A stretch of 64,000 nucleotides of DNA from Eretmocerus hayati. Its lineage: Eukaryota > Arthropoda > Insecta > Hymenoptera > Aphelinidae. Positions 24,001-39,000 of this stretch are shown here, one piece after another (position 1 is the first letter of the stretch; every line of letters begins with the position of its first letter). The DNA lies in assembly GCA_029851415.1 (NCBI GenBank), contig CM056741.1, positions 145,130,522 to 145,194,521 of the forward strand, given 5' to 3'. Made by a program: the position numbers and the translations under genes. The notes under the pieces were generated by a model. That model worked only from the letters and a program-made list of their open reading frames with translations, ran no database searches and was not told where the DNA came from.

Positions 24001-27000
24001 CGCGTTCAAAGATTCACGCATCATCCATGGGTGTAATTTTGACTGAGTAATGAATAGGCACTCATCCCAACTTACCCCCATGTAGCCATTTTCTCAACAA
24101 CTTTAGTCTACCTCAATATTTTCCAACGTACCTTAGCTTATTTCAAAGCGTATTCCAAGGCCATCAAAATGAGTGAGGGTAGGTTATCCCAGCCGTCTGA
24201 ATTTTCTCGAAAAGTGCACTGTAAAAATTTGTTGACTTTCCGCCAAATCGGCAACCACCTGGGTTGAAAAGTCAACCTGGTTGGATTAGGTAGGAAACCA
24301 GTGGTTGCCGATTTAAGACAACCACTTGTTTGATTTTCAGCCCCAACCAGTGAATCAACCAATTGGTTGTGTCGTTTTTGTGAGTTCACCCAAGGATGTC
24401 CAAATCCAACTTGCTCCCATTTTTTAAAGTAGTGAAAATCGGGTTTGAAATGCATTTAAAAAATAAAATAAGGTAAGTCCACCCAACTTGCCCCTGTACC
24501 CAACTTGCCCCCATATGCCGATCTCGGGGATGGGCACTGCTTGGCCTCCCGGCAATTTTTTTCACGTTTGTTATGTTGAAATATGAGAAAGTAAGTAGTT
24601 TGCGTCGACCCCGAATCATCCCTGCGTTCTCCAGAAAATCTAAAGTGTATTTCTATTTTTCGTGATTGCTTAGCTAAGAAAGCAACGAGGGGATTGCGTT
24701 CAGTAAAATGAGTGCCAAATTCTTTGAGTTCAACCAATTTCAACGTACCTTAGCGCATTCGATTCCTTGTTTCAAGGCCTTCAAAATCCATTCTTTGAAA
24801 TTGCAAAATTTGAATATGGATCTGTTTTTTGTGCAAAACACGGAGACGATTTGTAAACAAGGATGCCAACATCGGAGTGTACCTAACGTGCCCCCATATG
24901 TTTATCTCGAAAGGGCGTGCAGAACGACTTTTTTCACCACTCAGAACGTGTTTATCACGTCAAAGTGGGTCAGAAATAGTGTTTCGAACCACCGAAAAGC
25001 TCCAAATGTGCGTGCACTGCGATAAAAACACTTTATCGCCGATTTCCATCATTTATTTCGGAAGAATTGAGACAATTCGGCTCGAATTGATCCAAATTGA
25101 ACGTAGTTTAGTGCATTTTAAAGGTCTTTAAACAAGCTTCAAAATGAGCTGGAACACTTTGAAAATTGTTGAAGTAAACCAAAGTTATTAAGAAAAAGGC
25201 TTAATGGGGGCAAGTTGGGTACACACTTTTGTAAACTCTCAAAAATCACCTTTTGGGAGAATTCAAACAGTTTGGCTCCAGTTGGTTCAAATTGAATGTA
25301 CCTCAAGCTAAAGTACGTTGGAAAATATGGAGATGGGCCAAAGTTATTAAGAAAATGGCTTAATGGGGGCAAGTTGGGTACACTGACCTTACATTCATAT
25401 TACTCCTGATGTGCTTGCTGACCAGCAAACATACATCTAGAGTATTTTCATACGTCCAAATCACTATTTTTATCATATTTTGACCGGATAAGACGTTCTG
25501 GGTGGTAGAAAGAAGTGCCACAATACTCGCCCTTTCAATATACACACAAAAGGGAGGGGGGAGTTGAGCACACGCACATGTTGGCCCCCCATTATTCTTG
25601 ACTACTCTCCGTATTTTGTTTATGAAATCACTCCAGATCCGAGTATTGCAATTCCCAAGAACTCACTTTAAAGATCTCGGGAAAACAAATCAAACGAGCT
25701 ACGATATACGTTGAAATTTGTCCATCGAAACTTTGTTGGCGCCACTTTGACGTTGGATTTTACCAAGCATTGTTTACTGCTTCTCGGTGGTTTGTATAGT
25801 TGTGCGAATACGAAAAACCCAAAACTATCTTTTATGGTGCTGGGAAATGCACAAATCATTTGAGGTCGGTCGAAATCACTCATTTGCTTAGATTCTAAAT
25901 AATTTTTATCGGCATATGGGAGCAGGCTGGGTGTACTTAACTTATTCAAGCTGAAACGCTATTATCTCATCTCATATTATTTTCACTCCAACAATGGTCA
26001 ATCATTTCAATAGCTGTACGTTTGTATAGAGTAATAAGATATGTGCCGAGTACATTGTTCATCTACAGCCAGATCATCAGGGTGCATCTATACTTATTAG
26101 TCATGATTGAAATGCATTCTGATTCGCAGAGGCGACGGAAGTGGCTGGTGCGAGTGTGCTGATAACGCTTTACGCGGGTGGTCTGTTGGTGTCAGTACCG
26201 TTCCTACTGCTGACGATAGTGGCGTATGCGATCACGCCCAGGCTGATGGACGTGCAGGGACGAGCCCTTTGCCGATATTGTGGCTGTCTCGCTCTTGCCT
26301 TTGCCAGCCTTGCATCGGTTCAACTCGGAAGCATCTACATTTCCGAGGGAATTTGCATGGCCGTCGGTGAGTACCTAAATTACCCTCCACTGTACTAATA
26401 TTCTCGTCAGCGATACATTCGAGTCGTATCTTCGAGTGTCCTTGTACTAGCCACAATTTAATTACTGAATGTCAGTTGCAGATGCAGCACTCAGTACACT
26501 AGTTGCAATTGAATTGTTAAGGTCTTGAAGTTTTGCAGAGGATTCTATTGGGTGCCACTCAAAATTGCCCTTCTGCCACACAAACTATTTCAGTGCGGAT
26601 GCAGTATATTATTCGACAAAAGTTATCTTGATTGAAGCAAGAAATTTGAAAATCTCACTATAGCCATTCAAATCTAGGTTTCCTGTATAGTTGGGGCACA
26701 TTCTTGCAAAATTCTATAAGAACAACACAATTTGTTGGAGATCACCAAAATCTGGGTAAAAATAGACCTGCTTGAATTGAATCAGACTCTCTAAAAGTGT
26801 TCGAGCGATTTTCATGACTCGGAGCTCGAGTAACTAACCAAATGACTCGCTTTCGAGTGAAAATTGAGAAAAATGACTCGCCGTTCGAGTGATTTTTGGT
26901 CACTCAATCGATCGAGTCATCAAAATCACTCGATGATCGAGTGAAATCGGACGACATAACCTAAAACAACATCATTATTTTGACACTTATTTCACTAAAA

Positions 27001-30000
27001 TGTTCTCAAATCGACTCTAAATGTGTAATTCAATTTAAACAGGACCCTTCAATTTTATCGTATATTCAATCCAATATATTGATATTCCACTCGGAAATAG
27101 CAATTATTCATGTCAAATTAACAATCAGATTTTTAGCCTCATCTGGAATTTTAAATCCATATTACACGAAATATGAACCACTCGGGGTACTTATCAAGAA
27201 AAAGTGAAAACTATCCTTACTCAGAGTTACAGTAAATCACTTTTGTCGGAGAACCCAAGATTAGTTATCATGACGGCCCTCATCACTGTTATTGAGTATG
27301 AATTGACGACATCTCTCATGGCTCAGTTGGTTAAATTGTTGGTGTAAGTATCGGATAGCAAACTCATTGAGAGGAGACTGGGTTCAAATTTCAGCGTACA
27401 ACCGATCATGAATTGATACTAAACTTACAAGGGGAGGTCCAACCTTGCGGATCACGGATCTTGATGAAACTTTGGGAATCATCTTGTTTTGGTAGAAAAT
27501 GAAGGTATCTCCAAGAGTTTAATTCCGTGGGCCTCCTATTCTCAGATACAGCTATGGAGATTAGCATTGCCAATATAGGCCCATGTTAAAATGACACATA
27601 TATAGATATACTAACAATGCTAATCCTGAGATACATAGCTCTGTAGCTATGTATCTCAGGATAGGAGGCCCATGGGATTAAATCTTTCGAGATATCACAA
27701 TTGCTCACCAAAACGAGATGATTCCCAGAGTTTTATCAAGATCCGTGTTCCACAAGGTTGGACCTCTCCTTGTTAGTTAAGAGTGTTTTTTTTTCTTTTT
27801 TTTCTCATGCAGTTTCATTGTTCTTACTTAGCATTTTAGTTCCAATATTGTTCAACACTCAATAAATGGTGAGTTTTTTTATACTGTAAATTATAAGCAA
27901 CTCGAGGATCGAGTGAAAAAACAACTCGTTTCGAGTTTAATTTTCACTCATGTCTTCGACCAAAAAATCACTCGAAGCCGGGTTACGACGTCACTCAAAG
28001 CCGGGGTGCAACTGTCACTCGAATACTTTTAGAGAGGATAGTCACTATTAGTCACCCATCTTATAGACTGATACAGTAAATGAGTAGAAAAACATGAAAG
28101 AAGCTGATTAATAGAATCTAATCGAAATCCAATCCGCCATTGCCAATCCTTTAACGTCCAAGAAGTATGCAAATCGATGTTCATACTAATCTGACTATAT
28201 TTGATCATGAAGTTGTCTGGCAACCCTCATATATAGCCATGCACTATTTCCCAAACTACCGCTATGAAATTGGTCATTGCTATAAGTAGTATCCAGGGAG
28301 CAACGAACGCCAGACCTTTCGCGTAAAAGTACATAAGGGCCAGCCTTGGCACATCGCAAGCTCGCCAGCGTGAAATCGAAACTGAGGGATAACGCATCGT
28401 CACCATCACCGCCACTACCGTGCCAAGGATTGCGTGCGGCACGCGACATTCGCGTATCATGTGAGTTACGCGAATACTCAAAGAGCTGGGCCATGATAAG
28501 GGCTGCGGGCGGGCTAATCGCGTTGGGTGCCCTCTGCTTCCTTGCCAAGCCCAGCACATTCAACCGCCAGCGCGTAACTTATTCAAGTGCACCGCATAAT
28601 GTACTGATGCCATCAACCAATGCCGTGTCGAGGCGTCGCGCGACCGTCTCAAGTGTACTTACGTATTGCTTTGCGCATAGTCGTCAGCTCGATCTAGCGT
28701 TTGTACCTTGTCGTCCTCGATTGGCACTATTCAAGAATTCAAATTCGTATCGTGGAATCACACTATAGCATGGGATTACTTTATTACTGTCACACATAAG
28801 AAAACAAATTCTTAACCAAATATCTGAGTCAACATTCATTGGAACATGATGCGATTGGAGAATTGCAGGTTTTTTTGTTTTTCACCTCTGCAGCGTGGAC
28901 AAAGTTTCACAACAACTCCTGTAGAGTTCTGGTTTTCAAAGGCTCGAGTAATTTTTTAAACTCTGTTAGATTTTTCTCTGAATTCCATAGTTACCACTAA
29001 ATTTTTCTACCCTGATCTTCATCTATAGCATAGACGTAAATGCTGAAACAGCTGGCTGATAATAACAATTTGTGGCTTTTCTCAACATCGTTTGACTCAT
29101 TAATTTGACATGACCGATGGCTCGACCGATAGAATCTTCAAACGGCTCGTGTGAGACAACATGCCCTTCACCCCCTTTGAACCATTTTGGCAATAGATTT
29201 GGTCTGTGAAGTAGGTGGTGATGCTACTATAAATAGATGTAATTAGTTTTTGAGCCTGGACTTTCGTCCACTAGCTCGGGGCGCGTATTGCGAAAAAAAA
29301 TGTCCACCTTTGATGATGAGTTGTGCGTGGAATCCTTTTGGACACTTACGAGAAATGATTTTTCTATCTTCCCATTGCCCACCTGAACTTATCGAGCACT
29401 ATGCTCGAGTCCAAGCGGGTTGGCACCAGCCTTCTGGGGCTAATCCCCTGAGGCAAGGTTCCCTATCTAAGTATTCGATTATCACTAATATTATATATGT
29501 GTAGTGTAGATTCAGGTAATTATTTTTGGGGAATGAAATAACTGAATAATGATTTTTGAGACTTACTTTTTATATTCAAAGTTCTTGGGAGTACAGCGTG
29601 GCACGGCCGCGCAGGATAGTAACCACTCAGAAGAAGCTGTAGCCGATTTCGGGATCCGGGAGAGAAGAGCGAGAGCTCGCCCACGCAGTCAAATTTAAAG
29701 AGACGAGTTTCATGCCCCCTTCTGCGGTGCATAAGGTTAACAATGGGCCTACTTTTCGGAGGGAAATTGGGCTCTCTGAGTGGCTGACTCTCCTCCCGCA
29801 GGCCGATAAGTTCAAGTCCACGCGCGCTTAACTCGTTGATCGAGCCGCGCAAACGCTTGAGTACATGATCTAGGTGTTCAGTCGATCAATAATCGTCAAT
29901 TCTAAGGTTTCAGATACCAAAACTAGATAGCGCGACAGATACGGTTTTCATCCGAGTACTCAGTTTTTAGATATTTTTCTGTTATTCAGCTTATATGCAC

Positions 30001-33000
30001 TATATGAATTAATGGGTTATATATAGATGAGAATCACTACTTGCGCGCACACATTATACACGCACCATAACCTATGAAGTACAAAAATTAAGTAGAAGTA
30101 TGTGCACTTGCATACATGATATGAAACATAAATACTAAATATTCATCTTAAAACTATTCGGGGAAATATTGGTTATTTGGGATTTGTCATATTGCGCCGT
30201 GAGATAAAATGTTCATTCTCAGGTTTTATACTGTTCCGAGAAACCGTTAGATTTGATTTCTCAAATTAATCATAATGAAATCAATAGTCTTGGACTCGAA
30301 TCCTATTGAATTATCTCTTTTATACATTAACAATATTCCAATAGTTTTGTCTTGTTTAAAATTAATGCAATACGACTCAATAATTTCGTAATCGAGCTAT
30401 AGGCCTTAACTATTTTCAAAGTATGACCTCGATGAATTTCGACATCGAGTCGAAATGTTGAACATATTTTCCTGCTTGCTCCGAAATTCCGCCTAGCAAC
30501 TAGTTTTCTTATTGTTCTTGTTCAAATATTGCGGCAACATTGGTTCGAAAAATAGGCAAATGTTCTTCAGATGACGAGTCATCTATCGCTGTTTCGAAAT
30601 TGATGGAGAATCGGAGCAAGAAAGGGGCACACTACAGCGCGAGAGGGGCATCCCACCAAAACACGCGGTCTCCCTTCCTACCCGAGAGGAGGATTTATAC
30701 CATCGAGCTATGATCGCGAGAAAGATGGAAATCGTCGCGCCTCGTAGCCACGTTGTCGTCTGCTCGCTCCCGCGCACTTCCGAGGACTTGCATGAGGGCA
30801 AGCAGATAATCAAACCCGAAAGACGTACGTGACTGTCACGGACGTCACACCCCACGACTTAAAACGTTTTCGTCTGGTTAATGTAATTAAACAAGCGAAA
30901 ACGTCTACCTCGGCTCCTAACGAGGTTACCGATCCCCGGGATGAGGTTGTTAGGGAAGAATTACTGATCTGGGATGTGTCATCGAGCGGGAGTTGGAGCG
31001 TCAAAATATGTGTTCGGGATCACAGAAGTACGAATAGCGTTGGGGAAATTTGGGAGAAATGTTCGTATGCTCGGAGCTGCAAGTAGATACTCTGCCGACC
31101 TTATGGTCGGGTGGAATGAACAGAGTTCGGTAGATTTGGTTACGGGCAGAGGGTTGGCCCGAGGTTGGAGTTAAGATTGGTGTCTTGTAGGTCCTGGTGG
31201 TTTTCGGCAAGGTACTGGTAGGCAACAAGATGAGGAACTCGAAACGGTTCCTGACGAGTGGAGTGACTGGCCGACAACCGACTGGAGAGTATTCCATCAA
31301 GGGAAAGTTCTTACCACTCCATTGGAGGTGCTTAGCGTGATAGATCGCAGTGAACTGGATCTCAGCAGTGTCAAAGTTCAAAAACGATACAAGTTTGCAT
31401 TGAGGTGTCGATCCGAGATAGTATTTTCATTGAGTAGCTTGAAAACCCTACACCGAGAGTTAAATTATTGTTGTTTGTGCATTTCTCTGTCCAGATCAAT
31501 TAGGGGGCTTTTTGGGTGGGAACGTGAGCCTTTTCCGAGGTGGTTTGGGTCTCCAGTAGTTTCAACTCCGGATTTGCGAGGGCTCTCGGACTCACACACT
31601 TTGGTATTGTGAGTGAACGATAATCTTCAGGATATTGGCTTCATTGAGCGGTGGCGTGATCTCATACCACTCGACTTCCACGAAGTAGCACATGGAAGTG
31701 TGTTACGTGATGTTTCAATCCATCTATTCTCACAAATGCCATGTATTTTTGAGTGGTGAAACGAAGTTTGATTGTTAACGGTCACCTGAAGTTCGGCGTA
31801 GCATATAGCACTATGTTTGGTTTTGGAGAGTGCATTCTATAATATGGGAAATTGTTCTGGAAACTAGTCTTTTTATCAAGTTGTTGGGGAATTCATCTGG
31901 GGATGACGTAACGATCGAAAGAGCGTTTTTAAGTATCAACCGTTGGAAGTTGCGTCGACTGGTCGGCACGTTGTCTCTCCATAGCCTGAATTGCGACTCT
32001 ATCCATCTCTCAGAGTGTATTCGCGGAACCTCACGTCTCTTTCGCGTTTAGAGATAATTATTCGGGGATGCTCCGTTCGCGCGGCGGTGTGCTCAGGTGG
32101 TATAGATGCCTCAGCCATTAAGTGGGGTACATTATCAATGAAGGAGTCACTGGGTGAATAGTTTCCGCATTTCCTATTTCAATATAAGCCGGGACGGGGC
32201 CGAAAGCCGGACACTCGGGATATGAAATATAAATCTTCTTCTATTCTAATATCTACCATTATCTTAATATTAACTACACTATAATGATTGAAATCGCACG
32301 AATCGTGAGAAAGGGGTTTCCAAATCGAACACCCTCCCGTCATGCTCAGGCAATTTCCATCAGTTGAAGGGTGTGCTGTTCCGGACTCTAGTATAATCTG
32401 GTTTTTATCATTCCAAAATTTGCGGTAAATACCGTTAGAGCGATAGTCATAATCACGTTCCGGAATCAAACAACCTGTTCGGTCGGATTCTTATCAATTT
32501 TAGTCCGCTAGGGATTCAAGAGCCAGAAAACACTGAAATTCCAGCACGGGGCACATTATAACATATTTTGTGGATCCAATTCAATCCGTGTTTGTTACTG
32601 CTGCAGTGTATACAGCTGAGATGCTATTGAACATACCCCAGCTGGACATAGTAAGGGTATTTTCTGTCCTGTATTGCACAGCTACGATTTCGAAAAAAAT
32701 TCGTGGAATTGGGTAGTTGTAACTAGACGTCGCTGGTTTTGTTGTCATCGTTGGCAATATCAGGCTCGTTCACGTTCGATCGGGATAAATTTAGTACATT
32801 CGAAAAGCAGGGGCGCCAAACGTACTCGATTAACCTCATGGTAGAAATTGGGACCAACAGCCAACATCGTAGCCAGGGTAACTATCATCGCCAATGTTTT
32901 TTTTTTCTCTTGGGGAATAGGAGAGCTCGTGATAAATGATTAATCATTCCATGTTTCTGTAACAGACTGTTCAAAGGACTTTAGTTCATATTCATTCATA

Positions 33001-36000
33001 TTTGTAACAATGAAATGAAACGAATACGATTTAGATGATATGGTGGCAGTATGAATAATGTTATCTATTTCCATAACCCTTCTTCAAGGGATAGATAGAG
33101 GAAAATTTTTTTCTTTACGAGCTTTAACCCTTTTTTTTGAAAAGTTATATGGTTAAAATGAGGTCGAACGTGGTTACTGGAGTTATGGGTAATTTCTAGT
33201 TTACTTGCTCAAAACGATTGGGGTGCATTGGGCATTGTCCCTGAGCTGTCAATTACTATACCTTACAGGGTTAGTCGTGACTCGTAGTGATTTTGAAATG
33301 TTTTTTTAAGAAATTCGCTTCAGGTTTTCAACATGGTAGTTGAAAAAAAAACTTGTAAGGAAAATCAAGAGTTTTTTTTGTATTTCCAAAGATCGGCAAG
33401 GACGTGGTTGTAGCAATTGGTTCGAATATTTATTTAGTATACTAGGTCTTTCTGTGCAACATGTTTACTGCATGAAAAATACACAACCCTTTCCGAAGCC
33501 ATATGAGGTCTTGGGTTCTAAACTGAGTCACGACTAACCAAAAGATCAATTCAATTTAAGGGGCTGCATGTACCTGAAAATAGGGGGAATATCAAGATTA
33601 ATTTTGATAGTTCTATGATTTCTTAATTTACGTTATTTGTGAATTTTTTTTCCAATCTTTTGGCTGATGAATGACTGGATTGTGTACAATGGGAGTATTT
33701 CTACGCCTTTGTGGACGTCATTCCTTTGTAAGTTAAAATTGAATTTTGGTCCGTCACTGGCTGTTCAATACCTATCGACTGTGTGTTGTGTAATGATGGG
33801 ACGAGAACTTAATGGTGTGGATGAGTGTTTTAATTGGTGGCAGAGGTGCGGAAGGATAAGATCCTAACTGCCTCTGACCCGTTCGATGTTGAAATATTTC
33901 GAGCATCTCTTTGCGCTTTCGCATTCTTGTAAATGCGTTTCCAGCATTCCGCGATGCGATGTCCAGGTTTCTTGCAGTAGAAACAGGTCTCGGCTGGAAA
34001 AACATTGGGACACTGTCCTGGATCCAGGTACACGGCATGTCTCGGACCCATCGTTGAGGTTGGAATTTTGGCCGATGTTGCCATAATTCGATTCTTCACG
34101 TCCAGGATCGGTTCCTTACATGGCTGGCATGATATGTGGCCTTCAGCTTCGGTCTCTGCGCTTCCGAGACAAAGGTCAATTGAATGACCAGTCTCCCTGC
34201 AGCTTTCGGTGGTCCGATCTTGTTCTTCTTTAGGGCAGTCACTGTTCCTTGGGGCACGTCGTTGCCGTGATCGCCGAGTTCTGGTGATAAGATCGTCCAT
34301 GGTTTTTGCTTGGAATATTTTCTGCGTGATTGCAGAATTCAAACCTCGCTTCGTGTACTCCAATACTTTGGCCTCAGTGTCAACATCGAAAGCCTCATCT
34401 TCTCCAACTTCGATCTTTCTCGCTTCTTTGATCTGGTTGTTTAGTTTTCTCATCCTGTAGATGAACGAGGCCGCACTCTCTTCATCTCGTTGAAATTCAT
34501 GTTCGACTTCGGCCATAAGTTGTTGCGTGGTTTTATTGAGAGCATAAAGACTCTTTAAATGTTCTTTGATGGCTTTTGCAGACTCAAATCTCTGACCATT
34601 GATCGATGTTCTGGCTTCTCCAGAAATTTTTGACAGCAGTGATTGAGCAAAGATAGCTTTACAGGCGTCGATCCATATTTCCTCTGCTTTATCCCAGTCA
34701 TGAATGAATTGACTCAAAGGTATATTCGACCCCGTGAAGTCCGGTACTTCTTTGAGTATCTCTTGTAATATGAGAACTTGATGTGCCATGTTTTCTTTTT
34801 AACTTATTCTTTTGAGTGTTCGGTGATTGAAGTCTGGACCGCAGGGACTGGAATGACTCTTCTATTGTTTCTCAACTAGAAATGTCTCGAAATCTGGAAA
34901 TGGAAGAGAGTGAGGTTAGGTAGTGCTCTCTTTCCTTTTTTATGAGGAGTCATTCCAGGCGGTCTAGATGAGTCAGATGACTAGGCGTGCGTTGAGTTCT
35001 GCCGGTGCCTAGTTTTCAATGTGGTGATATGAGTTCACTGTCATATTGCAAATGTGTCAGGTGAATTCGGCGATTCTTAGGTTATGAAAGATGGATGGGA
35101 AATGTCTTAATCATGAATGATGATTAATTTCGTGGTTTAACAAGGCGGGGGAATGATATAAAGACCCCAGGAGAAAGAGCACATTCACCAAGCTGGTGAC
35201 CACGTGGTTTCAGATAGAATGCGAGTTGGGGTTTTCACGAATCTAATCATTCCAAGAATTCTAACGCTATTCCACCAGTCAGATATTTGGTGGTTGAGCC
35301 AGTATTAATCCTGATCCATATATTCTGTAAGTGTCGAAAGCTCTCCGTGCAGGTTTCACTCAGTCGCTGAGCGTCATTTCAAGATCACACCCGTATACCT
35401 CAAGGAATCGTGTCCGAGTTTCGATCACTAGAAGGGGTATTATGTACGTACTATTATCATCATCATTTTTGTTTTGTTTCAAACTTTTGCTTACTCACTC
35501 TACAAGATATGATCAAAGCAGTGATAGCACTTTGACTCAATTTTCACCCATACATGAGTTTATACACATTAACTACTAGCTATGCTCGATTTTCAATTAT
35601 CTGGTCAAATTACTCAGGATTATAATTAGTAACTATAGTATACTTGGTATTCCTAGATTTTTTTTTTTTTCTTTTCGAATAATTTTCCTCCTTCTTTGCT
35701 GATCTGTCAAAGTCTGTCAAGGCGTTCGTTAGGCTTAAGTGTTTGGTGAGCAGTCTCTTAAATCGGGTTCGGGAGCTTCGGTAAACTCGAGACAAATAAG
35801 TTTTGGGAGATTGGGATCTTGTAATACCGTAGACAATTGTAAGGTTTTGTGGATCGAAAAACTGCAATGATGGACTGGTTTCAAACCGATATAGCAACAT
35901 GCTCAAAGCGGGACTGGGATAGAGATTTGATCTCTTCATCAAATCATGATTCACGTGAGTAGCAAGAACTGCAATGGGAGTGGTTGGCAAAAAATTGGCG

Positions 36001-39000
36001 TGCGCCTTATTAGCCTGGGTTAGTGAATCTAGTGTGAGGTTTGAATGATCCATTTTCATTGGAACCTTTCCATCCACTTGTTCTAATTCTTCCGCTTGAG
36101 TTATCTCTGTAGAAAATGAATGAATGTGCTCTGATTTTGATCCACACATCAAAGGTGCGATGCATGTATCTAGATCTAGTTCTTGATCTGAGTCCCGTAA
36201 TTCTTTGGGAGTTACTATTTCACTTCGCTGTGGGGTCACAGGAGATCTATAACCTCGAACAAATCTAAGAGCTGTGGAAACAGATTCATTAAAGCTTTTT
36301 GGTTTAACTTTGAAATAAATTGATATACTAGGCAAAAGTCCGTTGAGAAAGGAGTCTAGCATTACATTTTCGACCAAACTTTGGAAATGCTCGTTGAAAA
36401 TATTTTCGCACTGTGATACGTTCGTCAATTGACGTCCAATTTTTCGAATTTTATTGGAAAAAGAAATTATGCTCTCTTCTTCTCGTTGGTAAAGCTGTCC
36501 CAGTTCTCCAATCAATTCTGATATTGATTTGCAACTTCTGAAAGTATTGTACAAGGAAATTTTGAACTCTTGGTATGTGGTAAAATGTTGAGATATATAA
36601 CATCGACGCGCTTCGCCTCTTAGTTTTGTTTTTATAATTTTTACAAGGGTTTCTTCGGGGATCGACTCCGCTATCGAAATAGCTTCATCGCATTCGTCGA
36701 AAAATTCGTCGACACTCAAATTATTGCCTCCATCGAATTCTGGGATAACAGAAATAGCAACTTGTAACGTATGTCTTAACTCCTTATTCTCACTCATCTT
36801 AGAATCGTAATATCAACTGATTGGATCTTTACAAACCTCGCAAAAGTAAGAGTTCTAATGGAAATTTGTCGCCTCTGGATAAAAAAAAGTTATCGTATTT
36901 TTCTGCTTGGGGTTTCGTCAAAGTTTGAAAATTAGAGAAATGAATGAGAGGAGAACAGAAAATTTCCTCCCCTATCTTCCGATAAAATGGTGAACAATTG
37001 TTATAAACAGAGTTAATTTTGTCCAGCCTTCAGTTTTCTTTGCTTATGGAACAGTTTTCGGTCTTGGAAACCAATTCATGAATAAAATCCTGTGGGTTAG
37101 GTAAAACAGTACTCACAGACTTTAAACATTTAAAATTATACCATTATACTGATCATCTGCCCTATTTTTGTTGGTTAGGAATCGAAATCCTAGTAAATAA
37201 GTCAGAGCCCCACCCTAATAAACAGGTAATATATGGCTCAAAGTTCACGAGTTCAATCTTCAACCTATAAATTTAAATTATTCACGGTACACACTAGAGT
37301 CAAATTCAGAATATTAAATGAAATTTGCTACAAGGCAAAGACGCCTAATTCTCCTCGCAGGAAGAGAACTCTACATTCCATCATAGTTCCATCCTATGAC
37401 CTGTTACTCATGGGACAGTCACTCAACATCTGGTAGTGTAACTCTTATGGTGAAACCTATCCATTGTATGTTGGCAAAGGACTTTCGAGTTTTTGCGCGA
37501 ACAATTTTTAGGAATCAGTCAGTTGATGGAGCAAAGCATGCTCTTACTTTGTGCGGGGTGAGGATATTTTATGGCAGTTTTAGAAAAATTATTTATGTGT
37601 ACACAACTGTCGCTATGTAGTCGGTATTCTGCTTGACGGTTGAATAATGCGAATAAGGCGTGCAGGTTCTTACGGCTAGATTTTGAGTCTGGGGTGAAGT
37701 TATGAAAATCTGAAAAATCACTTTTGAGATCTTGACTAAAGCTACCTGTCCACCAAGTTTTAGACTTCTATCTCAAAAATTGAATAAGTTGTGGCCAAAT
37801 TAAAAATTGTTCAAAGTTGAAAACTGATTTTATAATTTTCTCATAGATTATTACTAGTAAAGGTGAAACTCAAATATTTTCTGTCCCTCTGTGCTAGTAC
37901 AGTTCTGCTAGTGATGGTGAGACAAGGAAATGTTCCAGTAGGGTCCATGTATCCAGTGTAAACATGTTGTGCCGTCGTACTGGGAAATGGAAAACAGCTG
38001 TAAGAGACGAGCTGGGGATTGTAAATGGTGCACCCAATGACGGTGAAACTCTACCATTTCAGGACTAGCTATTCTGTGCTTTTAATCTGTATTGGGTTGT
38101 CAGGAAGGCGGATTTCATTCCCCACCTCTTCACTATGGTGCATAACCTGTCAAAAGTAACTCAAGTTTCTTAGACTAATTTCAAGGGTTTGGAGTAAAAT
38201 TTCAAGAATCTGGAAAATTACTTCCAAGTTTAGGCTTAAAGCTAGCTGTGAACCAAGTATCAAACCTCTAACTGGAAAACTGGATGAATTGTGGCCAAAC
38301 TAAGATGTTAACAAAAACTTGACTTTAAAACTTCAATCATTCCTGGCATAACTGTTAGAAATGTATTATGTAAGATGTTTTCTGTACCTGTAGGCTATGA
38401 CAGTCCTTTTGGTACCTAAAAGGTAGAAAAGTGTGTTGGCGGTACTCTGGAACCTATTATGGGTATGTCGCCATCGACTCTTTGATGTTGGGAATGAGTC
38501 AAAGAACGAGTTTGGTAATTAAATAGCGTGTCCAAAAGTTCTAACCTTCTCGCTGGTGAATATGTTACTCTGTAGTGTCAATTGTTGGAAGAGGGAACAA
38601 GTTCTTTCTTCTGCTACACCCTAGATGGGGTCCTTATGGTATATAACCTATTTAGTTGGTGATGAAATGCACTTCAGGTAATTCAAAGGTTTAGGAGTGG
38701 AATTTCAAAATTCTGAGAAATTACTTTCTAGAATAGGCCTTGAACTAATCTTTCACAAAATTTCAAATCTCTAGGTTGAGTTTTCAGTGAATGGTGTCTA
38801 AACAAAAAGTTTGTCCAAAATTGAACTTCAAATCTTCAAATTCCTCTCAAACTATTACTGGTAGTCAATTATTCTGGATAATACCTGCTCCTCCAAGGTA
38901 CTGTAGATTCATTAGTGATGAAAAAATCAGGAAGTTTATTGCTGGTGCTTATGAACTTCATACAAGCTGAAATCATATTATTACATGACTCGGCTAATGC

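Larger units (their letters stand above)
26787..28036. mobile_element. Composite element with CTCTCTAAAAG inverted ends (1250 bp)
   Basis: CTCTCTAAAAGTGTTCGAGC at 26787 is mirrored by GCTCGAAT-type sequence ending CTTTTAGAGAG at 28036. Sub-terminal zones on both sides (26800-26950 and 27895-28025) are packed with CACTCGA / TCGAGTGA words. Between them lie a tRNA-like SINE head (27311-27400) and a Harbinger-like MITE (27428-27772). No target duplication was recognised, so the exact ends are uncertain. Confidence 0.6.
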
